Assembly (NCBI GenBank): GCA_937965695.1
Contig: CALCKW010000063.1
Span: 1 to 46,221 of the forward strand
Source of the DNA: an uncultured Granulosicoccaceae bacterium
GTDB lineage: Bacteria; Pseudomonadota; Gammaproteobacteria; CALCKW01
Length of the DNA: 46,221 nucleotides
Direction: 5' to 3'
In this document: piece after piece, positions 25,601 through 35,579 of the stretch
How the letters are laid out: each line of letters opens with the position of its first letter
Numbering within the stretch: the first letter of the stretch is position 1
Position numbers and translations under genes: made by a program
Notes under the pieces: model-generated
Seen by the model: the letters and a program-made list of their open reading frames with translations, nothing else
What the model was told of the DNA's origin: nothing
Databases searched by the model: none

Positions 25601-27412
25601 ATGACTGCGAAAAGTAATCCGCTGAAAATAAACGAGGTGGTGCTGCGAGATGCCCATCAATCCCTTTTTGCGACTCGTCTTCGTCTTGAAGACATGCTGC
25701 CAATAGCTGCCGAACTCGACGAGGTTGGATTCGCCGCGCTTGAGACATGGGGAGGAGCGACGTTTGATTCTTGCATTCGCTACTTGGGCGAGGATCCATG
25801 GGAGCGACTGCGACTACTAAAAGCCGCTATGCCTAAAACACCGCAGATGATGTTGTTGCGGGGCCAAAACTTGTTGGGCTATCGGCATTATGCTGACGAC
25901 GTGGTGCGCGCTTTTGTTGAGCGTGCAGCTGCAAACGGCATGGATGTATTCCGAATTTTTGATGCCATGAACGATGTGCGGAATTTACAAACCGCCATTG
26001 CAGCCGCTGTTGAAAGCGGCAAGCATGCGCAAGGCACTATTTCTTACACCTTATCACCTGTCCACACTGTTGATACGTGGGTAAAGATGGGTAAAGACTT
26101 AGAGGCCATGGGCTGCCACTCAGTCTGCATCAAGGACATGGCAGGTCTGTTGCGCCCCTATGTTGCCGAAGCGTTGGTGACACGCTTGAAACAAGAGATA
26201 TCTATTCCGGTGGTCTTGCATTGTCACGCGACGACAGGATTATCAACAGGCTCGATAATAAAAGCTGTGGAGGCCGGTGTGGACTCGGTCGACACTGCAA
26301 TCTCGTCGATGAGTATGACCTATGGCCATACGGCTACAGAGACAATTGTCTCAACGTTTGAAGGGACAGACCGCGACACGGGCTTGGATCTCGACAAGTT
26401 AGAAAAGGTAGCGACCTATTTTCGCGAAGTAAGGAAAAAGTACGCGAAATTTGAAGGTGAGCTGCGGGGCATAGATGCCCGAATTCTCATCGCGCAAGTA
26501 CCTGGTGGCATGTTGACCAACATGGAAAACCAACTGCGTGAGCAGGGCATGGCCGATCGCATGGACGAAGTGCTTGCCGAAGTACCAAGAGTGCGCAAGG
26601 ACCTCGGGTTTCTGCCTCTGGTGACACCAACATCACAAATTGTGGGCACTCAGGCTGTCCTCAATGTCATGACTGGCGAACGCTACAAGAGCATCACTAA
26701 AGAGACTGTCGGGGTATTGCTCGGAGAATATGGTGCGACACCGGCTCCGGTTGATGAGGAGTTGCAGAAACGCGTTGCGGAAAACGGCGATCATGACGTT
26801 ATCAATTGCCGCCCAGCAGATACATTGCCCGACGAGATGCAGCGCTTGACAGGTGAGCTACAAGGTTTGGCGCAGGCAAAAAACATTAATCTCTGTGACA
26901 CCTTGGCTGAAGATGTATTGATCCACGCTTTGTTCCCTCAAGTTGGCTTAAAGTTTCTTGAGAATCGTGGCGACGCTGATGCCTTTGAATCAGCACCGAC
27001 AGGCAAAGAGCTCGAGCTGCCGCATGAGCCGCCGACGGATACCGACGGTACTCAGGTGCCGGAGATGTATCACGTCAGTGTGAATGGCAACACGTTTGAA
27101 GTCCAAGTCAGCACCGGGGGTGAAGTGCGATACATCACACCCGTTGAAGGGGCAGCGGCAACAGCTTCCGCTCCTGCAAAGCCTGCCGCTAAAAGTGGAG
27201 GCGAAGCTATGCCTTCGCCACTAGCGGGTACGGTATTTAAAGTGATGGTGCAAGAGGGTCAACAAGTTGCTGCCGATGACGTATTGATTGTTCTCGAAGC
27301 GATGAAGATGGAAACAGAGATACGTTCGCTAAATGCTGGCACGGTGGCAAAAATATCGGTGAAAGAAGGCGACGCAGTTACGCCTGGCCAAGCACTGGTG
27401 TACTTGTCCTAA
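25601..27412 (+). CDS. oadA: Oxaloacetate decarboxylase alpha subunit (biotin carboxyl carrier)
   Basis: Transfers CO2 from oxaloacetate to biotin, giving pyruvate; the carboxybiotin is then decarboxylated by OadB. 603 residues from the ATG at 25601 (a GTG at 25589 overlapping oadG's stop is the alternative). Domains: carboxyltransferase TIM barrel (about 1-280; [50 protein letters not shown] with the metal-binding histidines), conserved PYC/OADA domain (about 290-480), an Ala/Pro linker, and the biotinyl domain with EAMKMETEI, whose Lys is 34 residues before the C-terminus. Its TAA overlaps the oadB ATG (TAATG). Confidence 0.97.
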   Translation: MTAKSNPLKINEVVLRDAHQSLFATRLRLEDMLPIAAELDEVGFAALETWGGATFDSCIRYLGEDPWERLRLLKAAMPKTPQMMLLRGQNLLGYRHYADDVVRAFVERAAANGMDVFRIFDAMNDVRNLQTAIAAAVESGKHAQGTISYTLSPVHTVDTWVKMGKDLEAMGCHSVCIKDMAGLLRPYVAEALVTRLKQEISIPVVLHCHATTGLSTGSIIKAVEAGVDSVDTAISSMSMTYGHTATETIVSTFEGTDRDTGLDLDKLEKVATYFREVRKKYAKFEGELRGIDARILIAQVPGGMLTNMENQLREQGMADRMDEVLAEVPRVRKDLGFLPLVTPTSQIVGTQAVLNVMTGERYKSITKETVGVLLGEYGATPAPVDEELQKRVAENGDHDVINCRPADTLPDEMQRLTGELQGLAQAKNINLCDTLAEDVLIHALFPQVGLKFLENRGDADAFESAPTGKELELPHEPPTDTDGTQVPEMYHVSVNGNTFEVQVSTGGEVRYITPVEGAAATASAPAKPAAKSGGEAMPSPLAGTVFKVMVQEGQQVAADDVLIVLEAMKMETEIRSLNAGTVAKISVKEGDAVTPGQALVYLS

Positions 27413-28545
27413 TGGAAGCCGCACTTTCACAACTCTGGCTCGCGACGGGTGTAGCCAATATCGAAATCGGTCAGCTGGTCATGATTTCAGTGGGCGGGCT
27501 TTTACTGTATCTCGCCATCGCTCGAAACTTTGAACCTCTGCTTCTGGTACCGATTGGCTTCGGCTGTATTTTGTCAAATATCCCGATCGCTGGCATCGGT
27601 GGGCCTGATGGTCTGCTGGGGATGTTGTACAAAGCAGGTCTGGAAACAGGGGTTTTCCCCTTGCTTATTTTTATGGGTGTGGGGGCATTAACCGATTTTT
27701 CCGCCTTGATTGCACGCCCGATAATGATGTTGCTTGGCGCAGCAGCTCAGTTTGGAATATTCGTGACTTTAATTGGAGCGTTGGCCTTGAACAGCATTCC
27801 AGGGTTTGAGTTTACGATTGAGCAAGCAGCAGCTATTGCGATTATTGGTGGAGCTGATGGTCCCACTGCCATTTTTGTTAGCTCGCGTTTGGCGCCTGAA
27901 TTGCTCGGAGCTATCGCTGTGGCTGCCTACTCGTATATGGCACTTGTGCCAATTATTCAGCCCCCAATCATGCGGTTACTGACCACCGAAGCCGAACGTA
28001 AAATGCCAATGGCACAACTGCGCCACGTCGCTAAACGTGAATTGATAGGCTTTCCATTATTAGTTTTAGCTCTTTCAGCTGTTCTACTCCCGGATGCGAC
28101 ACCACTGATCGGTATGCTTTGCTTTGGTAATTTACTGAGAGTTTGTGGCGTGGTCGATAGACTCAGTAACGCCGCACAAAATGAAATTATCAATGTCGTG
28201 ACCATCTTTTTAGGTTTGGCGGTAGGTTCAAAGCTCTCAGCTGATAAGTTTTTACACGTAGAAACATTAGGTATCTTGGTATTGGGTGCTGTTGCTTTTA
28301 GTGTGGGCACAGCGGCTGGTGTCTTGATGGCCAAACTGATGAACAAGTTGACCAAAGAACCGATCAATCCGTTGATTGGTGCGGCAGGTGTCTCGGCTGT
28401 GCCGATGGCGGCACGAGTCGTCAATAAAGTGGGTTTAGAAGCAAATAATCAGAACTTCTTGCTGATGCATGCAATGGGGCCAAATGTCGCTGGTGTCATT
28501 GGATCTGCCGTTGCCGCAGGAGTCATGTTGGCAGTTCTTGGCTAA
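27412..28545 (+). CDS. oadB: Oxaloacetate decarboxylase beta subunit (sodium pump)
   Basis: Integral membrane subunit that decarboxylates carboxybiotin and exports Na+. 377 residues, with about nine hydrophobic helices. Family motifs are clear: [45 protein letters not shown] (the Asp needed for sodium binding), [20 protein letters not shown], and the C-terminal [20 protein letters not shown] and [18 protein letters not shown]. Translation is coupled to oadA. The operon ends at a convergent hairpin. Confidence 0.97.
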   Translation: MEAALSQLWLATGVANIEIGQLVMISVGGLLLYLAIARNFEPLLLVPIGFGCILSNIPIAGIGGPDGLLGMLYKAGLETGVFPLLIFMGVGALTDFSALIARPIMMLLGAAAQFGIFVTLIGALALNSIPGFEFTIEQAAAIAIIGGADGPTAIFVSSRLAPELLGAIAVAAYSYMALVPIIQPPIMRLLTTEAERKMPMAQLRHVAKRELIGFPLLVLALSAVLLPDATPLIGMLCFGNLLRVCGVVDRLSNAAQNEIINVVTIFLGLAVGSKLSADKFLHVETLGILVLGAVAFSVGTAAGVLMAKLMNKLTKEPINPLIGAAGVSAVPMAARVVNKVGLEANNQNFLLMHAMGPNVAGVIGSAVAAGVMLAVLG

Positions 28546-28557
28546 AAGACTAAATAG

Positions 28558-28590
28558 TTGATAAGAGTTGAACTCCTCAGCTCTTATCAA
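28558..28590. terminator. Bidirectional terminator between oadB and the histidine kinase
   Basis: TTGATAAGAG (28558-28567) pairs perfectly over ten bases with CTCTTATCAA (28581-28590). It is followed by TAATTTT on the plus strand and by CTATTTAGTCTTTT on the minus strand. The right arm is also the last codons of the convergent kinase gene (stop at 28577-28579). Confidence 0.7.
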
Positions 28591-29629
28591 TAATTTTACC
28601 GGGCAATGAAAACTGCACAACCATGCCGTGACCTTCCTTCGGTGTAGCAGCTGAAATTTCTCCCGAACGTTTATTGAGCATTCGGGTGACACCACGCAAA
28701 CCGTGTCCATCATCAATCTTTTGCGGTGCATTCTGTTCAAACAGTTTCTGCGGATTTTTGCTGCCTATTCCACTATCAGCCACAGCAATTTGAAAGTAAC
28801 CGGGTTTTGGTTTTGATGCTTTTATCGATATTTCTACGGGGTCGTGGTTGTGTTTAAAAGCATTGTCGATCAAATTACGGAGTGTGATTTGAGTCGCCAT
28901 TTTGTCTCCCGTAATACTTACATTTTCGATATTAGCAGTGTGCATATTTGATGGATCAAGCATTGATAAGATTTCACGGCAAAGTGGAGCTAACTCAAAA
29001 TCCTCTATGGATTCTGTCGAGCCAGTTGCCCGCGCATAGTCAAGAATATTGTCGATCAGCGCAAAGGTGCTATCACTCACTTTCTTTAGCATCTCAACAA
29101 GCTTGAGTTTCCCATCCCCAAGGTCAACAAAGTTATCTGCCAGAATTTCTGTGAGCTGCTTTACGTTGCGCATGGGACTGCGAAGATCATGTGCAGACAA
29201 ATGTACAAGTTTTTCTATCTCAGAATTTTGTAGAATAGATTTTTCGTGAGCTTCGCGAATTATGTTTTCAGCATTGGCGGTCGTCGATGTGCCAACAATG
29301 CGTATGACTTGCCCGTTTTTATCCTTGATCGGTGATAGGTTTGTCTTAATATGAGCGTTGTAGGCGGACAGGGATAGCTTAAGATCATAAGTCGTTGCTT
29401 GCCCGGATAAAAGACAGGCGCAATGATTTTCATACGCCAATTGCCCAAAGCGCCCTGGATAGATTTCTTTTGCCGTTTTGCCCAATACATCGGAAAGTGA
29501 TAATCCCGCTTTTCTACAAGCGTATTCATTGAGGGCGATGTATACGGGCTGATTTTCCGTATTACGCTCCAGGACAAATATGGCTACGCTAACATTGTCT
29601 ATTAGCGTTTTTTGGTCATTATCCATCAT
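28577..29629 (-). CDS. PAS-domain sensor histidine kinase (orphan)
   Basis: 350 residues, no transmembrane segment, so cytoplasmic. PAS domain at about 8-120 (VSVAIFVLERNTENQPVYIA to IRIVGTSTTANAENI), HisKA-type dimerisation helix with the phospho-acceptor His in VHLSAHDLRSPMRNVKQL (His at about 146), then a HATPase domain: N box LRNLIDNAFKHNHD, G1 VADSGIGSKNP, and G2 in DGHGLRGVTRML. No response regulator is next to it. It lies downstream of maeB on the same strand with a 115-bp gap, converging with oadGAB. A link to sensing of carbon or redox state around the pyruvate node is inference from position only. Confidence 0.9.
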   Translation of the reverse strand: MMDNDQKTLIDNVSVAIFVLERNTENQPVYIALNEYACRKAGLSLSDVLGKTAKEIYPGRFGQLAYENHCACLLSGQATTYDLKLSLSAYNAHIKTNLSPIKDKNGQVIRIVGTSTTANAENIIREAHEKSILQNSEIEKLVHLSAHDLRSPMRNVKQLTEILADNFVDLGDGKLKLVEMLKKVSDSTFALIDNILDYARATGSTESIEDFELAPLCREILSMLDPSNMHTANIENVSITGDKMATQITLRNLIDNAFKHNHDPVEISIKASKPKPGYFQIAVADSGIGSKNPQKLFEQNAPQKIDDGHGLRGVTRMLNKRSGEISAATPKEGHGMVVQFSLPGKIIDKS

Positions 29630-29744
29630 CGATTGGTTTCTATAACATCCGCTTTACATGCATGTTGGGGCGTACCTACAAATAAAACTAGCCTCATTTT
29701 TCAATGAGCAATGCCTTCTGAACAGCTCTTTTTTTGGCGCAAAT

Positions 29745-32030
29745 TTATTTGGCAGCGTTATCCAATGCATCAACTACCGCAACTGCGGTTACATTGACTA
29801 TGGAGCGTACTGTCGCGGATTCGGTAAGAATATGCACTGGTTTTTGGAGGCCCATCAGCATGGGGCCAACCGGGAGAGCATTACCCAAAACTTTTATCAG
29901 GTTGTAAGCAATGTTGGCCGAGTCAAGATTGGGCATTATAAGAACGTTGGCTTCACCAACAAACGCGCTGCCAGGGAAAAGTCTATCGCGCAATTCGCCA
30001 TCTAGCGCCGTGTCAGCGTGCATCTCTCCTTCGACACGCAGGTCTGGATATTTCTCCGCCAGAAGCTCTCGCGCTGCACTCATACGTCTCGCGCTGTCGG
30101 TGGCTCTGCTACCAAAATTAGAGTGAGAGAGCAGGGCGACTTTGGGCTCTACGCCGAACCGAGCAGCAACGTCGGCAGCCATTTTGGCGGTTTCCGCCAC
30201 GTGCGCAGCGCTCGGTTCATTGGTGATATGCGTGTCGGACAGAAAATAATGTCCTTTGTTATGCACCAGCAACGTAACAGCTGAGCAGTCCGAAACCCCC
30301 GGTCGCAGTCGAATAATGTTTTGAGCGTAACGCAAGTGACGTGTGTAGTTGCCTTGCACACCGCAGACCATGGCGTCCGCCTCACCTAAGTCAACCATCA
30401 GTGCAGCGAGTGCTGTTCCACGAGTGCTGACAACTTGATTAGCGTAGTCCGGCGTAACACCGCTGCGACGCATCAACTGCAGATAACGATCGCTATAGCG
30501 TTCAGCGTTAGGGTTGCGTGTCTGATCAATGGCCCGCACTTTCCCCGGTTCATTACCCACCTCGAAGCGAAGACCAAGGTCTTCAATTCGGGCATTTATG
30601 ACGTCGAGACGGCCGATAAGAATTGGCACACAGAGTTCTTCGTCAATTAATTCTTGTACAGCGCGCAGCACGCGGCTGGACTCTCCTTCGGCAAATACAA
30701 TACGTTGCCCACTGCCTTTGGCAAGATCAAAAATTGGCTTCATCACCATGCCGGAACGGTGCACAAATTTTTCAAGCTGCGCGACGTAGTCTTTCATGTT
30801 CTCAATGGGGCGAGTTGCCACACCGCTGTCCATCGCCGCTTGCGCAACACGAGCGGGGACCTCTGTCATCAAGCGAGGGTCAAAAGGCTTGGGCAGCAGG
30901 TACTCAGGACCAAACCTGAAAGCATCTCCACCATAAGCCGCCGCGACTACGTCGTTGCTCTCTTTCATTGCCAAATCGGCGATCGCTTTAACGCAGGCTT
31001 TTTTCATCTCTTCGTTGATTTCGGTCGCACCGACATCAAGTGCACCACGAAACAAAAAAGGGAAGCAAAGGACATTGTTGACTTGATTGGGGTAGTCAGA
31101 TCGGCCTGTCGCAATCAAAGCGTCGTCGCGAACCGCTTTCACCAGCTCTGGTCGAATTTCGGGTTCAGGGTTTGCCAGCCCCATCACCATGGGTTTAGGC
31201 GCCATGACGCGAACGTCTTCCTGCGTGAGCGCTCCTGCTGCAGACAAGCCTAGAAAGACGTCGGCTCCCGGCATGGCTTCCGAAAGCGTGCGCGCCTTTG
31301 TTTCAGAGGCATAAACGGCTTTGTATTCGTCCATTCGCTCGTTGCGACCGTTGAATATGACACCCACTGAATCGCAGACAATTATATTTTCTTTTCGCGC
31401 ACCCAGGCTGACCAATAAATTGAGACAAGCTAGGGACGCGGCTCCCGCACCGTTGGCAACTATTTTAACGTCTTCAATTCTTTTACCGGATAAGCGCATG
31501 CCGTTAAAAACAGCGGCTGCAACACAGATGGCTGTTCCGTGTTGGTCATCATGAAAAACGGGGATATTCATGCGCTCGCGCAAGCGCTCTTCGATCTCAA
31601 AACACTGCGGTGCTTTGATGTCTTCTAAATTTATGCCACCAAATGTAGGCTCGAGTAACTCAACCGCATCGCAAAAACGATTCACATCGGTTGTGTCTAG
31701 CTCTAAGTCAAAGACATCCACGTCGGCAAATTTTTTGAACAGAACCGCCTTGCCTTCCATAACGGGCTTTGAGGCAAGAGGGCCGATAGCGCCCAGACCT
31801 AGCACGGCCGTGCCGTTGGTAATGACAGCAACCAAATTGCTCCGTGCTGTGTAGCGCGCAGCATCTAACGGATTTTTTTCGATTTCAAGGCAAGCGGCAG
31901 CCACACCAGGTGAATAGGCAAGCGCAAGGTCACGCTGGTTTTCCATGCGTTTTGTGGCTTTGATCGCCAATTTTCCGGGGCGTGGAAACTCGTGATAGTC
32001 CAGTGCTGCTTGGTCAAAATCGTCGTTCAA
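29745..32030 (-). CDS. maeB: NADP-dependent malic enzyme with phosphotransacetylase-like domain
   Basis: Oxidative decarboxylation of malate to pyruvate with NADPH formation. 761 residues, the long MaeB form. N-terminal malic enzyme (about 1-430): [76 protein letters not shown] (metal and substrate site), and the NADP fold [20 protein letters not shown]. The C-terminal part (about 430-761) is a phosphate acetyltransferase-like domain ([55 protein letters not shown]) that regulates activity in enteric MaeB, where acetyl-CoA inhibits. With oadGAB nearby it makes two routes from C4 acids to pyruvate. Confidence 0.97.
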   Translation of the reverse strand: MNDDFDQAALDYHEFPRPGKLAIKATKRMENQRDLALAYSPGVAAACLEIEKNPLDAARYTARSNLVAVITNGTAVLGLGAIGPLASKPVMEGKAVLFKKFADVDVFDLELDTTDVNRFCDAVELLEPTFGGINLEDIKAPQCFEIEERLRERMNIPVFHDDQHGTAICVAAAVFNGMRLSGKRIEDVKIVANGAGAASLACLNLLVSLGARKENIIVCDSVGVIFNGRNERMDEYKAVYASETKARTLSEAMPGADVFLGLSAAGALTQEDVRVMAPKPMVMGLANPEPEIRPELVKAVRDDALIATGRSDYPNQVNNVLCFPFLFRGALDVGATEINEEMKKACVKAIADLAMKESNDVVAAAYGGDAFRFGPEYLLPKPFDPRLMTEVPARVAQAAMDSGVATRPIENMKDYVAQLEKFVHRSGMVMKPIFDLAKGSGQRIVFAEGESSRVLRAVQELIDEELCVPILIGRLDVINARIEDLGLRFEVGNEPGKVRAIDQTRNPNAERYSDRYLQLMRRSGVTPDYANQVVSTRGTALAALMVDLGEADAMVCGVQGNYTRHLRYAQNIIRLRPGVSDCSAVTLLVHNKGHYFLSDTHITNEPSAAHVAETAKMAADVAARFGVEPKVALLSHSNFGSRATDSARRMSAARELLAEKYPDLRVEGEMHADTALDGELRDRLFPGSAFVGEANVLIMPNLDSANIAYNLIKVLGNALPVGPMLMGLQKPVHILTESATVRSIVNVTAVAVVDALDNAAK

Positions 32031-32088
32031 TGTTGGATCCTCAAGTAGCTACACAGCGACACCTTGTGCCACTGTGTCAGTTATAGTT

Positions 32089-32823
32089 TTACTGGAAAAC
32101 GCGTTGCAACAATTCCGTCGTGCGTTTTGCAGGATTGGCCCGAATAGCGGCTTCTTCTTCAGCTAGGTAGCTGAATATGCCCTTGCTGGCGGCATCGACC
32201 ACATGCTGATTCAAATCGGCATTGAGATCAGGCATCAATTGCGCAAAATTCCCGGTTGCACGAACCAATTTGTCATAGCTGCTCACTGCACCCACATCTG
32301 CAAGGGCGTTAGACACGACAGGCTGCATGGCTTTGTCTAATGATGGTCCCATTTGTTTCTTTAGAAACTGGGTTGCTGCGTCCTCTGGGCCACCGAGTAT
32401 ACTCTTTGCATCTGTAAGGGTCATGGCCTGGATTGCATCGAGAAACAAAGCTTTTGCTTTTGGAGTTGCAGCTTCAGCCGCTTCATTAAGCTTGCTTTCA
32501 AGATCATCAAAAGGTTTGCTCAGTCCTACTTTGGCTGCCACAGATCGCGCTTTCACTAAGTTTTTGGGCAGTGGAATTTGTATCTTAGGATCGTTGGAAA
32601 AACCACCAGACACGCCTAGTTGGGAAACAACGGTTCCTGTAGATACCTCCAGAGCTTGCTTGAGGCCTGCACTAATATCTGCACTGCTCAAACCACTTGT
32701 GCCTCCCACTTGCTTAAACGCATCTCCTGCTTGTTGAATCAAAGCGTCTTTTGTACAGCCGGCTAGCGTTGTCATACCAACAACGGTCAGTACGCCGATA
32801 AGAATTCGAGTTTTGCACAACAT
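32089..32823 (-). CDS. DUF4197-domain lipoprotein
   Basis: 244 residues. Signal and lipobox: MLCKTRILIGVLTVVGMTTL followed by AGCTKD, so Cys at 23 is the lipidation site; Thr at +2 suggests outer-membrane sorting. The rest matches DUF4197: ISAGLKQALEVSTGTVVSQL, FSNDPKIQIPLPKNLVKARS, the helical FLDAIQAMTLTDAKSILGG and the C-terminal KGIFSYLAEEEAAIRANPAK plus RTTELLQRVF. Function unknown; an all-helical periplasmic protein common in gammaproteobacteria. It lies 58 bp upstream of maeB on the same strand. A 270-bp stretch above it (32824-33093) shows no gene. Confidence 0.9.
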   Translation of the reverse strand: MLCKTRILIGVLTVVGMTTLAGCTKDALIQQAGDAFKQVGGTSGLSSADISAGLKQALEVSTGTVVSQLGVSGGFSNDPKIQIPLPKNLVKARSVAAKVGLSKPFDDLESKLNEAAEAATPKAKALFLDAIQAMTLTDAKSILGGPEDAATQFLKKQMGPSLDKAMQPVVSNALADVGAVSSYDKLVRATGNFAQLMPDLNADLNQHVVDAASKGIFSYLAEEEAAIRANPAKRTTELLQRVFQ

Positions 32824-33093
32824 AAAGGGTTTTTCCTGTTACTCAATGACTAGTGGTCTAGGTGTTACAAAACACCAACTGCTGGCAAGAAGGTAGCAGC
32901 TGGAGGCACAACCTGCTGTGTGTCTCATTGGATAAATTGAGGCTGTAGCTGCCGTTTAATGCTTATAGATGATCAAGAACTAGGCCGCTGAGTGCAAACA
33001 ACATAAGTAAGCTACAGCTAACACTGTCCTTACTAACGTCCGTTATGCCATGGCTTAGCTGTATGGACAAGAATTGTCAGTCAAGAAATGGAA

Positions 33094-33121
33094 AAAGCCG
33101 CATGCTTTTGCGTGCGGCTTT
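33094..33121 (-). terminator. Rho-independent terminator after dctQM
   Basis: AAAGCCGCATGC (33094-33105) pairs with GCGTGCGGCTTT (33110-33121) around TTTT, with one G-T wobble. Read on the minus strand a TTTTTCC tail follows, making it the end of the TRAP operon. Confidence 0.9.
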
Positions 33122-33149
33122 GTAAGCACTAAGAAGTCAGCGCTAGCGC

Positions 33150-35492
33150 TTAGTTAGACACGTAATTAGGCAGCCAAAGTGCGATCTGAGGAAACGCAAA
33201 GATCAGTGACAATCCAATCAACTGGATAACCATAAACTGCATCATGCCGTAGTAAATATCTTTCAGATCCCATTCTGGCACGACCCCCTTAAGGAAGTAG
33301 GCGGACAGGGCGACTGGCGGACTTAACCAAGCAGTTTGCAGGTTGACTGCAACCATAATGGCAAACCAAATCATCAAATCTGCACGCTCAAGGCCAAAGT
33401 CAAGCACCTCTACAACAGGCAATAAAATTGGCACAATGATCAATACAATGGGTACCCATTCCAATGGCCAACCCAGTAAGAAGATCAAAGCCATGATCAA
33501 GAAGAAGGTCATGCCGGTAGAGAACTCCAGACCTAGGATCAAGTCTGTCAGCATTTGTGGCGTCCCTAAATCAGAGAATACCGCACCAAAGAAGTTGGAC
33601 GCTGCCACGAGGAACATGATCAACACAGCGATTTCTAAAGTTTTAATCAGCGCATCGTACATACCTGAAAGAGTGAACTTTCGGTAAATTGCCGACAGGA
33701 GTATCGAACCAAATGCACCACACGCAGCCGCTTCAGCGGGGGTTGCCCAACCGGCCAGTATTGAACCTAGCGCAAAAGCAATCAATACCGTTGGAGGTAC
33801 TAGTCCCATAAAGAACTCGTACCAGAGATCTGAGAAGTAAAAACCGCCGGGTCGCGTGACTTGTAGCTTCTTAAAGATGAAGTACATCAAACCGACCCAA
33901 GCTATCGGTAAAACAAGGCCAGCAAGTGGGAATATCGCTAATTTACCTTGTGCGCCAAGCGTCACTAAAACAATAAATACAAAAAGCCCCGCCAGCATCA
34001 GTACAACTTCTAGCCAATATTTATTCGAGGTTTCTGGTTGTTCTTCTTTTGGCAGGATGGGGCCAAGGTTTGGATTGATCATGCAGCGACCAATCGTATA
34101 AAGCATATACAAACTAGCCAGTAAAATGCCTGGGAATACTGCGGCACGGAAGAGGTCAGTCACGGGTACTTCTAGCACAGGTCCCATGACAATCAACATG
34201 ATCGACGGTGGAATCAATATACCTAAGGTTCCTCCGGCAGTGATGGCACCGGCTGAGAGTCTGACGTCGTAGCCTGAGCGGTTCATCGTTCTGGCGGCCA
34301 TGATGCCTAGAATTGTTACCGATGCGCCCACGATACCAGTTGCTGCTGCGAAGATAGTCGACACGAACAGTACGGCGATAAACAACGCGCCACGGGTACG
34401 CGACATCATCATCTGCACAGCAGCGAACAAACGTTCCATCAGGCCTGCTTGCTCCATCATGATACCCATGAAAATAAACAAGGGCACCGCGACAAGCTGA
34501 TCATCGAGCATGACCGAATTTGTCTGCAAGGTGAGTAGGTAGAACGTTAAATCACTATTCTTACCCCAAGTTCCGAACACAAACGCCAAGAAGATCAACG
34601 TGAACGAAATCGGGAAACCCACAAAAATCGAAAATAGCATGACTGCCAGCATTACCATGCCAATCATTGGGCGCGAAATATCAATTACCTGGCCATCACC
34701 AAATGCAGCAGCTACCCAATCAGAAACGGGTAGAACATCGGGATAAAACACTGCAACAAACACGACCAACAAACCAACACAGTAAGCCGGTAGAATGCGA
34801 ACAAATTTCGCCTCTCGCTCTTTGCCCATTTTGTGGAAAGCGCGGAATAGCTCCGCAAAGCCTTGCAAGAATAAGAGGCCTGCGCCAATGGGCATGAAGA
34901 TACGAGCAGGCCAGAGGTAGGGCGCCCACGTTGAATCACCCGCTTCTTCCCAACGGCCAAATCCGCGTTCCCATCCGTTCCACCCCAACGAATCTAGTGT
35001 GTAGTCCGTCGCGCTCCAAAAGAAGAACAGCATGGCTGGGAAGTAAAACAAAAGGTATAAAACTGAATCGACAGTTGCCTGTGTTTTAGGCGTCCAATTG
35101 CGGTATAGAAAATCTGCTCGAATGTGTACGCCACGCATTAGTGCGTAACCTGCTGCGCCCATAAACAACACACCACCAAGCATCCGACTGATGTCATAGA
35201 CGAAGAGTGTTGGACCTAGTCCCAATGATCGCGCGAGGTCAGCTTGGTCGTAGCCGGCCAAAAATCCAAAAAGACTGCGAGAAGCAACCTCAAAAACCAT
35301 GACGGCAATAAGTGGAACCAACAACACACAGATGATCCGGCCAGCCCATAAATTCAATACATCCACAAAGGCTGTAATTGGGCGTTGCCACGGTGTCATG
35401 TCTTCTGGGGTTTGCCCAGGTTCTTCGGCACGGCGTTCGGCGATGAGTTCGTCGGTTATATCGAGCTCGCCTACGGGGCTGGTTTCGGACAT
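33150..35492 (-). CDS. TRAP transporter, fused small and large permease subunits (DctQM)
   Basis: 780-residue membrane protein joining the two TRAP permease parts that are usually separate. DctQ-like part, about 35-235, four helices (WAGRIICVLLVPLIAVMVFE, the LYLLFYFPAMLFFFWSATDY motif and the WPARIFMPIGAGLLFLQGFA helix). DctM-like part, about 270-780, with GFPISFTLIFLAF, VPLFIFMGIMMEQAGL, GASVTILGIMAARTMNRSGY, AGGTLGILIPPSIMLIVMGP and the C-terminal PLEWVPIVLIIVPILLPVVE. It imports an organic acid with sodium, fed by the periplasmic DctP encoded just upstream. The substrate is not evident. It starts 88 bp after dctP, past a terminator hairpin. Confidence 0.93.
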   Translation of the reverse strand: MSETSPVGELDITDELIAERRAEEPGQTPEDMTPWQRPITAFVDVLNLWAGRIICVLLVPLIAVMVFEVASRSLFGFLAGYDQADLARSLGLGPTLFVYDISRMLGGVLFMGAAGYALMRGVHIRADFLYRNWTPKTQATVDSVLYLLFYFPAMLFFFWSATDYTLDSLGWNGWERGFGRWEEAGDSTWAPYLWPARIFMPIGAGLLFLQGFAELFRAFHKMGKEREAKFVRILPAYCVGLLVVFVAVFYPDVLPVSDWVAAAFGDGQVIDISRPMIGMVMLAVMLFSIFVGFPISFTLIFLAFVFGTWGKNSDLTFYLLTLQTNSVMLDDQLVAVPLFIFMGIMMEQAGLMERLFAAVQMMMSRTRGALFIAVLFVSTIFAAATGIVGASVTILGIMAARTMNRSGYDVRLSAGAITAGGTLGILIPPSIMLIVMGPVLEVPVTDLFRAAVFPGILLASLYMLYTIGRCMINPNLGPILPKEEQPETSNKYWLEVVLMLAGLFVFIVLVTLGAQGKLAIFPLAGLVLPIAWVGLMYFIFKKLQVTRPGGFYFSDLWYEFFMGLVPPTVLIAFALGSILAGWATPAEAAACGAFGSILLSAIYRKFTLSGMYDALIKTLEIAVLIMFLVAASNFFGAVFSDLGTPQMLTDLILGLEFSTGMTFFLIMALIFLLGWPLEWVPIVLIIVPILLPVVEVLDFGLERADLMIWFAIMVAVNLQTAWLSPPVALSAYFLKGVVPEWDLKDIYYGMMQFMVIQLIGLSLIFAFPQIALWLPNYVSN

Positions 35493-35540
35493 TGGAGGTT
35501 CCTTAATAAAATCTTGCCTTGTTCAACAAAGCCAATATAA

Positions 35541-35570
35541 AAAGGCAGCAGAGGAATCCCTGCTGCCTTT
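35541..35570 (-). terminator. Hairpin between dctP and dctQM
   Basis: AAAGGCAGCAG (35541-35551) pairs with CTGCTGCCTTT (35560-35570) over eleven bases. On the minus strand it is followed by a five-T run (TTTTTATATT). As it stands inside the operon it would let most transcripts end after dctP, giving more binding protein than permease, as is common in binding-protein-dependent uptake operons. Confidence 0.85.
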
Positions 35571-35579
35571 ATCTACTGC

